This document shows, piece by piece, positions 1-6,295 of a stretch of DNA of 15,067 bases. Made by a program: the position numbers and the translations under genes. The stretch comes from Caldiserica bacterium UBA646. Lineage in GTDB: Bacteria > Caldisericota > Caldisericia > Caldisericales > Caldisericaceae. The notes beneath the pieces were generated by a model. It ran no database searches. It was not told where the DNA came from and saw nothing but the letters and a program-made list of their open reading frames with translations. Every line of letters starts with the position of its first letter. Positions within the stretch are counted from its first letter, which is position 1. The stretch spans positions 1-15,067 of the forward strand of contig DBOM01000085.1 in the NCBI GenBank assembly GCA_002299965.1. Reading direction: 5' to 3'.

Positions 1-452
1 CCTTTATTAATTTCTTCAATTATTGAAGCAAGTGTCGTTGATTTCCCGTGTCCTGTAGGTCCGGTAACAAGGACAAGCCCTCTTTCTAAATTTACGAGCG
101 TATGTACAACTTCCGGTACTCCAAGGGAATCAAGAAGTGGTATCTCAAAAGGAATTCTCCTAAACGCAGCAGCAATAGAGCCTCGTTGATAAAATACGTT
201 TATTCTAAAGCGTGCTACTCCTTTCACTCCGTATGAAAAATCATATTCGCGATTCTCCTGAAACAACTTCTTTTGCCTGTCTCGCATGATAGAAAAAATC
301 ATTTCTGCTATGTTTTCCGGGGTAAGTTTTTCCTCACCAACATAAACAAGTCGTTTGTGTATTCTCAAAACTGGCGGCAATCCTGTAGTAAGATGAATAT
401 CAGATGCTCCTTTCTTAGCAGATAATACAAGCAGGTCGTTTAATTCTATCAT
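1..452 (-). CDS. pilT: Type IV pilus retraction ATPase PilT (N-terminal 150 residues; runs off window edge)
   Basis: Hexameric ATPase of the type IV pilus machine that powers pilin disassembly (retraction and twitching motility) at the inner face of the membrane. The reading frame is open from ATG at 452 to base 1, giving 150 complete codons. Visible are the PilT N-terminal PAS-like region with the hallmark GASDIHLTTGLPP (residues 15-27) and a Walker A, GPTGHGKST, at 131-139; Walker B and the C-terminal half lie outside the window. The Walker A has His where most PilT proteins have Ser. The start follows the pilB stop by one base, with GGAGGTG four bases before the ATG inside the end of pilB, so translation is probably coupled. 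Family assignment is firm; completeness cannot be judged. Confidence 0.93.
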   Translation of the reverse strand, partial: MIELNDLLVLSAKKGASDIHLTTGLPPVLRIHKRLVYVGEEKLTPENIAEMIFSIMRDRQKKLFQENREYDFSYGVKGVARFRINVFYQRGSIAAAFRRIPFEIPLLDSLGVPEVVHTLVNLERGLVLVTGPTGHGKSTTLASIIEEINK

Positions 453-453
453 T

Positions 454-2163
454 TTACACCTCCACAGTAGAAACTACTCTTAATACTTCTTCAATCGTCG
501 TAACACCTTCTGCGGCCTTTGCAAGTGCATCATCAAGAAGTGTTTTCATCCCTTCTTCTTTTGCCTTTTCCCGAATATCTCTGGCACTGGCACGGTTAAT
601 GATGAGATTTTGAATGTCAGGAGAAATAGAAAGAAACTCCTGGGCAGCCAACCTCCCCCTGTATCCGGTACGATTGCACTTGTCGCACCCTTCCCCTTTA
701 TAAAAAGATATACCTTCAATTTTGCTCATGTCCAGACCAACATGTTCTAAAACAGATTTTGGAGGATCATACGGTACCTTGCAACTCTTGCAAATCCTTC
801 TCACAAGCCTCTGAGCAGTAGCGCCGATAACCGACGAAGCAACAAGAAACGGTTCTATACCCATATCAATAAGACGCGTTGGAATTGACGCTGCATCATT
901 GGTATGAATCGTAGAAAATACAAGATGCCCCGTCAGAGCTGCTTCTATAGCGATACGCGCCGTTTCTCTGTCACGAATCTCACCTATTAGTATAATATCC
1001 GGGTCCTGTCTTAATATGTAAGGAAGCGTATTTGCAAATGTAACGCCAGCTTTAAAGTTCACTTGCACCTGATTAATACCTTTCAACCTGTATTCTACAG
1101 GGTCCTCTACTGTAACAATATTTCTTGCAGTTGTATTCAATCTGGTTAAAGCCGAGTAAAGCGTAGTAGTTTTACCCGACCCCGTCGGGCCTGAAATAAG
1201 TACCATGCCATAAGGTTGCGCAATAGCATCTTCAAACTTTCTAAAATTTTCTGAAGAAAAACCTAATTTTTCAAGTGGCAAAAGAGCAGAAGTGGCATCC
1301 AGTATTCTTAAAACAATCTTTTCTCCATGCACGGTAGGTAAGGCAGAAACTCTGAAATCAATCCTTCTTCCTTCAAATTTTAAAGAAATTCTTCCATCCT
1401 GCGGCAATCTTCTCTCTGCAATATCCATATTGGCCAGTATTTTCACGCGAGATGTGACACCTGGCTGGATTTTTTTGGGAAGGCTTTGATGTTCATATAA
1501 AACGCCGTCTATTCGATAACGTGTACGCAAGATTGTTTCCAGTGGTTCAATATGAATGTCCGAGGCGCCTTGAAGAATTGCTTCTGTTATAAGGTTGTTT
1601 ACAATTCTCACTATGGGCGCTTCTTCTCCCATTTCCCGCAACTTGCTAATATCAAATTCATCGCCTTCTTTAAGGATTGTAGCAGATGAAAAAGCTTCTT
1701 CTTCCGCCCTTTTAAGCACATTTTCCATTTCATAATATTTTTCGATAGATTGTTCTATGTTAGCACGCGTAGATACATAGAAGATAATATTTTCACCTAA
1801 GGTAAGCCTTACATAATCCATAGCTTCAATATTAGTCGGGTCAGAAATTGCTACATGTAACTGATCTCCCTCTCTCTTTAACAAAAAAATGCCGTAATAC
1901 CTTGCTCTGTTAGGATCTAAAACGTGCAATTTTTCTTTGTCGACAGGATAATTTAAAATGTCCACATACTCCATTCCCCATTGTATGCCTAAAGCCTGTG
2001 CTGCTTGTTCTTCTGCAATGCATCCTATATCAATAAGAGTTTTTAATAATGGCTCATGTGTTACTTTCTGTATTTTTAGAGCCTTCTTTAATTCTTCTTC
2101 AGTAATAAATTTTTTATCTAAAAGAATCTTTCCAACTCTATCATTTTTTTTCGATGAAATCAT
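454..2163 (-). CDS. pilB: Type IV pilus assembly ATPase PilB (GspE/PulE family)
   Basis: Cytoplasmic hexameric ATPase that drives pilus extension. At 569 aa it has normal PilB length. Domain order: an MshEN-like N-terminal domain (about residues 8-150) with two related ~24-residue motifs (RVGKILLDKKFITEEELKKA from residue 9, and a second from about residue 37 to Gln61), then the secretion ATPase domain with Walker A GPTGSGKT (325-332), Asp box TVEDPVEYRL (351-360), Walker B ILIGEIRD (391-398) and His box HLVFSTIHTND (413-423). A zinc-binding tetracysteine follows (Cys458, 461, 493, 496). The ATG overlaps the TPR gene stop as ATGA and has GGGGGAG seven bases upstream. MshEN domains in this family are known to bind c-di-GMP; whether this one does is inference. 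A GspE function is less likely because pilT follows directly. Confidence 0.95.
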   Translation of the reverse strand: MISSKKNDRVGKILLDKKFITEEELKKALKIQKVTHEPLLKTLIDIGCIAEEQAAQALGIQWGMEYVDILNYPVDKEKLHVLDPNRARYYGIFLLKREGDQLHVAISDPTNIEAMDYVRLTLGENIIFYVSTRANIEQSIEKYYEMENVLKRAEEEAFSSATILKEGDEFDISKLREMGEEAPIVRIVNNLITEAILQGASDIHIEPLETILRTRYRIDGVLYEHQSLPKKIQPGVTSRVKILANMDIAERRLPQDGRISLKFEGRRIDFRVSALPTVHGEKIVLRILDATSALLPLEKLGFSSENFRKFEDAIAQPYGMVLISGPTGSGKTTTLYSALTRLNTTARNIVTVEDPVEYRLKGINQVQVNFKAGVTFANTLPYILRQDPDIILIGEIRDRETARIAIEAALTGHLVFSTIHTNDAASIPTRLIDMGIEPFLVASSVIGATAQRLVRRICKSCKVPYDPPKSVLEHVGLDMSKIEGISFYKGEGCDKCNRTGYRGRLAAQEFLSISPDIQNLIINRASARDIREKAKEEGMKTLLDDALAKAAEGVTTIEEVLRVVSTVEV

Positions 2164-4631
2164 GCTTTGTCTCCCCCTTCCATTTGTATTACTTTTCCAT
2201 CATCTGGTACAGAAGAAAAAACTTCCTGTGCCAATTTGAAACCTGGGACAATTTCTAATGCCTCTTTTAGTAAATTTTTACATTCGTCGATGTTCCCGTC
2301 AAATTTTTTGCGAAGCGCACTCATGTATAATAAATGTGCTTTAACATTGTCAGTCACATTTTTTGAAGAAAGGCCTTTTTCATACTGCTTTGCCGCAAAA
2401 TCAAAAAGACCAATCTTTTCAAAACTCATACCTAAAAATAGACACATAAGCGGGATATAATGCCCCGACCGTACAACAAACTGAAAAGCTGCAATTGCTT
2501 CTTCGTACTTTTCAACAATAAAGCACAGGAAACCCAAAACATAATGCACATTGTAGTTTAAAGAATCTTTCGCCCTTTTTTCTTCATATTTTTTTATTAC
2601 TTTTTCAAGCGATGAGAAAAAAAGATGAGAAGGTTTAAACTTATCGAAAAAATCTACTATGTTATCTGCTTCTTCGTTTTCAAGATGCACAATGAACATA
2701 TTAAGTGCAGCTTCTTTGCTGTCTGGCTCTCTTTTAAGAATTAATTCATATATCTCAACTGCTTTATCGGAGCGATCGGCTATTTCAAAAAATTGCGCAA
2801 TTTTTATTAGTTCTTTTACAGCAAGCTTTTCACCCAGTTTTTTTGCTTCATCACATACAAAATCGACATTACCAACAGGGCTTAAATCAATAAATTCTAA
2901 AAATGTTTTAACCAATTTTTTTGTCTCACCTTTTCGTTCAAGAAGGTAAATTTTCTTCAACAAAAACAGCTTATTAGACGGATCTAATTTTAGCAACAAC
3001 TCTATTATCTGCTCTTTCTTAGAAAGATCTACTATGTCGTCCATACAGCCATATAGTGCTTTAGCAACAATATTTTTTTCGGGAGCGTCGGGAATGTCAG
3101 CAATATAATTGGCCAGTTCTAAGTAGTCATCAAGAGAAAGCTTGTCAATTCTATGCGCAGATATAAGCCATCTTATGCCTTCAGTTTCTTCATTTATGTT
3201 ACACAAGATTTTACCTAATGTGTAGAAATATTGGAATGTTGTCTTGTCACTAAGACTTTTATTCCTAAGGTATTTGCTCACCGTCCTTAAATATTCAACA
3301 TCTTCTTTAATTAAAGGAAAAAGCGGTGCTGAAAAACTGCTTACATTTGGTTCAGTGTCTGCAATTTTAAGAAACATAGATGCTGCGTCGTCTTTCTTGC
3401 CAAGATTAACAAGCATCTCATAAAAATCTTTTTTCAAATTTTTATCCTGTGGAAGAAGATTTATTATTTTATAAAGAATATCGAGTTTTTCCTCGCCTTT
3501 TGCATATTTGCAAGCAACTCTTAAATAAAAAGCCGCGTCTTCTTTTTTCCCGTTTTCTTCGCTGAGGTGTGAGAGTTTTCTCATTATTTCTACATTTCCG
3601 GAATCTATAAGTAAAACTTTGTTATAGATATGCTCTGCTTCTACAAAATTTACCTTTGCATATCTTTCTGCTGCGTTTACAAGCAATTTTTTTGCTTCTT
3701 CTTCATCTCCTCTATTCATACATTCTAAGCCTTTTATATATTCCGGGTCATTAGAAAAAGTAAGTTCTGTCGCTCCGGCTCCTGATGCTTGAACTTTCAC
3801 GGTAGAAGGCTCTTTACCAGCAGGTATCTTCTTTTGTTTCTCGGCGGAAATTACCGTTTTCTTAAAGCTCGGCTCTTTTTCAGCAGAGGTTAAAAGAGGT
3901 TTCTTATCAGGTGTATCAACTAAAGGCTGCACAGGAACAATATCTGCTTTAACGGCAAATTCCTTTGCGGATTCCCTCTCAATCTTTTTTTCTTTTTCAC
4001 CGGAAGAAGTTTCAGTCTCTTTAAGCTCGAGTATCTCAGAAAGTCTTTTTAGCGCCACTTCATTATCAGGTTTCAATTTAAGAAGCACATTAAAATAAGT
4101 TTCTGCATCTCCATATTTTTTCATACTAAAAAGCAATTCTCCGGCAAGTTCAATTAGTGCTGGTTTGGCCCCTTTCGTTTCAATAAGTTTGTTTACAATG
4201 TTAAACGCATTTTCAAGCTGTCCGACAGCCACATACACATCCACAGCCTTCAGGACAACTTCCGTATTCCCGGGGAATCTATTCTGCAAAATAGATATAA
4301 GGTCAACAGCTGCATCTTTTTCGTTATGTTTAAATTTCTCGTCTACTAAAAGAAATGTGTAATGAATACCATTTTTAGTATCATCTAATTCAAAAAAAAG
4401 CGGTATAATCTTTTCATAGATCTTCTCATGAAATGACGAAGGAAGTGTGTCGACATTTTCACACATTTTTAAAAGATCAAGGTACACCTGCAAAGCACTT
4501 TTAGGGTCATTTTTTTCATAAAAATAGTCCCCTTTCTCCACGGCTTCTTTAAGCGCTTCGTCAAAATGCCCTTGCGCCATAAATTTTTGCAAGGTTGCCT
4601 TATAATTCTTTTTCCCGAAAAGTGCGCTCAT
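2160..4631 (-). CDS. Large TPR-repeat protein in pil operon
   Basis: An 823-residue protein (from the ATG at 4631) made almost wholly of helical TPR-like repeats, with no signal peptide or membrane segment, so probably a cytoplasmic scaffold. TPRs cover roughly residues 10-205 and 295-823. Between them (about 206-295) is a charged Lys/Glu/Ser/Pro-rich, probably disordered linker. An upstream in-frame ATG at 4640 exists, but the Shine-Dalgarno AGGGGAG (4648-4642) is only 1 nt from it and 10 nt from 4631, which favours the latter. The gene ends in a 4-bp ATGA overlap with pilB. Position suggests a partner or adaptor for the pilus motor proteins, but no known pilus-specific family is recognisable; TPR content alone says only protein-protein binding. 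Confidence 0.85.
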   Translation of the reverse strand: MSALFGKKNYKATLQKFMAQGHFDEALKEAVEKGDYFYEKNDPKSALQVYLDLLKMCENVDTLPSSFHEKIYEKIIPLFFELDDTKNGIHYTFLLVDEKFKHNEKDAAVDLISILQNRFPGNTEVVLKAVDVYVAVGQLENAFNIVNKLIETKGAKPALIELAGELLFSMKKYGDAETYFNVLLKLKPDNEVALKRLSEILELKETETSSGEKEKKIERESAKEFAVKADIVPVQPLVDTPDKKPLLTSAEKEPSFKKTVISAEKQKKIPAGKEPSTVKVQASGAGATELTFSNDPEYIKGLECMNRGDEEEAKKLLVNAAERYAKVNFVEAEHIYNKVLLIDSGNVEIMRKLSHLSEENGKKEDAAFYLRVACKYAKGEEKLDILYKIINLLPQDKNLKKDFYEMLVNLGKKDDAASMFLKIADTEPNVSSFSAPLFPLIKEDVEYLRTVSKYLRNKSLSDKTTFQYFYTLGKILCNINEETEGIRWLISAHRIDKLSLDDYLELANYIADIPDAPEKNIVAKALYGCMDDIVDLSKKEQIIELLLKLDPSNKLFLLKKIYLLERKGETKKLVKTFLEFIDLSPVGNVDFVCDEAKKLGEKLAVKELIKIAQFFEIADRSDKAVEIYELILKREPDSKEAALNMFIVHLENEEADNIVDFFDKFKPSHLFFSSLEKVIKKYEEKRAKDSLNYNVHYVLGFLCFIVEKYEEAIAAFQFVVRSGHYIPLMCLFLGMSFEKIGLFDFAAKQYEKGLSSKNVTDNVKAHLLYMSALRKKFDGNIDECKNLLKEALEIVPGFKLAQEVFSSVPDDGKVIQMEGGDKA

Positions 4632-4648
4632 ATTATGCATTCTCCCCT

Positions 4649-4683
4649 AGATTTATTATAAATCTTTTTATTAAAATTCAAAA
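4649..4683 (-). promoter_or_regulatory. Candidate internal promoter with palindromic operator before the TPR-pilB-pilT genes
   Basis: A perfect 17-bp inverted repeat (arms AGATTTAT and ATAAATCT around one base, 4649-4665) contains a consensus -10 TATAAT on the minus strand (4660-4655). The -35 is poor: TTGAAT with a 15-bp spacer or TTTTGA with 17 bp. It sits between the stop of the small DUF4911-like gene and the Shine-Dalgarno of the TPR gene. It could let pil genes be transcribed separately from alaS, with a dimeric repressor on the palindrome; AT-rich chance or an mRNA hairpin is also possible. Confidence 0.35.
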
Positions 4684-4901
4684 CAACAAAATTGTTCAAT
4701 CTCGCAAAGGTAATTTAGTACTTCATTTTCTACATTCTTATCATAAAAAATGGATACCTCTTCATTGTTTCCTAAAGAAAGTGCAACAAGCCCGGTATCA
4801 GAAAGCAACGCCTGGACAAACCAGACATACCGTTTGTCTATATGAATTTTTCTCAAAACTTCTCTTTCCTTTATTTGTTCACTATGTTCTATGCTACACA
4901 C
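4671..4901 (-). CDS. Small DUF4911-like protein
   Basis: A 76-residue protein starting at GTG (4901), two bases after the mltG stop, with GGTGGA six bases upstream inside the end of mltG. The body (about residues 18-68) alternates basic/acidic beta-strand and helix, resembling the DUF4911 pattern (a short 'hydrophobic core, positional Asp, closing Glu-rich helix' domain). Such proteins, as I recall, are found near mltG in Clostridia, which supports the call. It has no membrane segment and four cysteines (Cys2, Cys65, Cys72, Cys73) with no clear metal motif. No function is known. The tight spacing and good ribosome site support a real gene; the family name is a pattern judgement, not a search result. 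Confidence 0.7.
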   Translation of the reverse strand: MCSIEHSEQIKEREVLRKIHIDKRYVWFVQALLSDTGLVALSLGNNEEVSIFYDKNVENEVLNYLCEIEQFCCFEF

Positions 4902-4903
4902 AA

Positions 4904-5854
4904 TTATCCACCATAATATTTTGCGAGGTCCCTGTTATGCTCTTCTAAAGTTCGTTCAAATATTGCCTTCCCTTCCGGTGTTGTAATAAAATAGTAATAA
5001 TTTGTATCAGGGGCATCAAGCACGGCGATGATAGACTTTATCCCCGGGTTGCATATAGGCATTGGCGGAAGCCCGGCATATTTATATGTATTATATGGAG
5101 AATCTATATCATAATCTTCTTCTGAAAGCCATTGTTTATGCTCTGGCAATATATAAGCAATTGTAGAATCTGCCTGAAGCGGCATCCCGATGCGCATCCT
5201 ATTTAAAAACACGCTTGCCGCAAAAGGCCTGTCCTCGTCAAGACGCACTTCTCTTTCAACAATAGAAGCAAGGATGATGACTTGCTCTAAGGTTAAACCT
5301 TTTTCAGTTGCCTTTTCATTAATGTCAGCTGGCAACATCTCTAAAAATCTTTCCCCGAACCTGTTTATTACATCGCTATTCGTCATTTTTTCTGTAAACG
5401 AATATGTATCAGGAAAAAGATATCCTTCATATTGCTCCGCTTCTTTGATAAACAGCTCTTTATCTTCTATCACATTTTTTTCGTAAAGCCTTTCTGCAAT
5501 ATCTCTTACGGTAAATCCTTCCGGAATGGTTACTTTTATGTCTTCCGGCAATACTCCCTGCTTAAGGATATCTATGATATCAAAAATGTTATGAATATCG
5601 GTAAGATAGTATTGCCCACTTTTTAAATTCCTCTCTTCTCCTTTGATTTTGACAATAACGGAAAAACCAATCGGATCAAGAATAAAATCATTTTCCTTCA
5701 ATAATGTTCCTATATTTTTCGCTGTAACATTTTCTGGAATATCAAGCTCGCCTTCGCTCTTGCCCGTAATTAATCCAGGATATACTTCAACAAAGACAAT
5801 CAAAAAAATAAGAAAAAAAACAACGAGAAGAATTATTCGTCTGAATTTTCTAAT
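4904..5854 (-). CDS. mltG: Endolytic murein transglycosylase MltG (YceG-like), probable AUU start
   Basis: Membrane-anchored lytic transglycosylase that cuts nascent peptidoglycan and is thought to end glycan strands. Conserved blocks are EGYLFPDTY, the catalytic region LASIVEREV (Glu183 counted from the TTG at 5803, Glu200 from 5854), QADSTIAY and GLPPMPICNPG. The first ordinary start codon in frame is TTG 5803, but it would delete most of the transmembrane helix. The frame stays open upstream and encodes RKFRR followed by about 20 hydrophobic residues, as expected for MltG. The in-frame ATT at 5854 lies 8 nt after a very strong GGAGGGAGG (5871-5863), so I start there, giving 316 aa. A one-base error in the A6 run beside it would instead join an ATG at 5873. 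It overlaps ruvX by 22 bp. Confidence 0.9.
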   Translation of the reverse strand: MRKFRRIILLVVFFLIFLIVFVEVYPGLITGKSEGELDIPENVTAKNIGTLLKENDFILDPIGFSVIVKIKGEERNLKSGQYYLTDIHNIFDIIDILKQGVLPEDIKVTIPEGFTVRDIAERLYEKNVIEDKELFIKEAEQYEGYLFPDTYSFTEKMTNSDVINRFGERFLEMLPADINEKATEKGLTLEQVIILASIVEREVRLDEDRPFAASVFLNRMRIGMPLQADSTIAYILPEHKQWLSEEDYDIDSPYNTYKYAGLPPMPICNPGIKSIIAVLDAPDTNYYYFITTPEGKAIFERTLEEHNRDLAKYYGG

Positions 5855-6282
5855 TTTTTCTTCCTCCCTCCATAATTCAGATAACTCTGAAGGATTAATA
5901 AAGCTTCGGCAACATCTTTTGTTGCACGCTCTTTTTTGGACCTAACGCCTAGCAACTTATACATTTTATGAGCTATAACGCTAGTAAAACGCTCATCCCA
6001 AAGAATGATTTCTGCATCGCTTAAATATCCTTTTAACACATTCACAAATGTAAGCACTTTTTCTGCCTGTTGGCCCACATCTCCTTTTAATGTCTTGGGA
6101 AGACCTATGATAACAGTTTTTGCGTTGTAAAACTCTACCAGTTTTTTTATTGCTTCAAATTCATTCCCGTCTCTTTGGATCACAGTAACAGGGTTTGCGG
6201 TTATATGCAAAGAATCGCTTGCAGCCACGCCAACTCTTCCCGTGCCAACATCAAGTGCAACAATTACTCCTTTTCCCTTCAT
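5833..6282 (-). CDS. ruvX: RuvX/YqgF pre-16S rRNA nuclease (putative Holliday junction resolvase)
   Basis: RNase H-fold nuclease implicated in 5'-end maturation of 16S rRNA and historically called a Holliday junction resolvase-like protein. At 149 aa it has the typical length. Catalytic acidic residues are present: Asp11 in ALDVGTGRVGVAASD, Glu97 in WDERFTS, and Asp123 in ATKDVAEALLILQSYL. The ATG at 6282 has AGAAGGTGA just upstream and lies 13 bp after the alaS stop. The 3' end overlaps mltG. If the A6 run at 5854-5859 carried one extra base, ruvX would end a few residues earlier at TAG; this tail is not conserved, so function would not change. Confidence 0.95.
   Translation of the reverse strand: MKGKGVIVALDVGTGRVGVAASDSLHITANPVTVIQRDGNEFEAIKKLVEFYNAKTVIIGLPKTLKGDVGQQAEKVLTFVNVLKGYLSDAEIILWDERFTSVIAHKMYKLLGVRSKKERATKDVAEALLILQSYLNYGGRKKKLENSDE
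5863..5871 (-). promoter_or_regulatory. Strong Shine-Dalgarno of mltG (decides start)
   Basis: GGAGGGAGG inside the last codons of ruvX is the strongest ribosome site in this operon. Eight bases later comes ATT, in frame with MltG and just before its membrane anchor. The ATG that overlaps its 5' edge (5873-5871) is in another frame, reaches TAG after seven codons and has no ribosome site of its own. Confidence 0.7.
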
Positions 6283-6295
6283 TTATTCACCTTCT

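Noticed and set aside
4638..4640. First ATG of the TPR gene
   Set aside because: It lies one base from the Shine-Dalgarno; the ATG nine bases later has normal spacing.
4595..4948. 117-codon plus-strand frame across the DUF4911-like gene
   Set aside because: The minus-strand frame has operon spacing and a ribosome site; the plus frame has neither.
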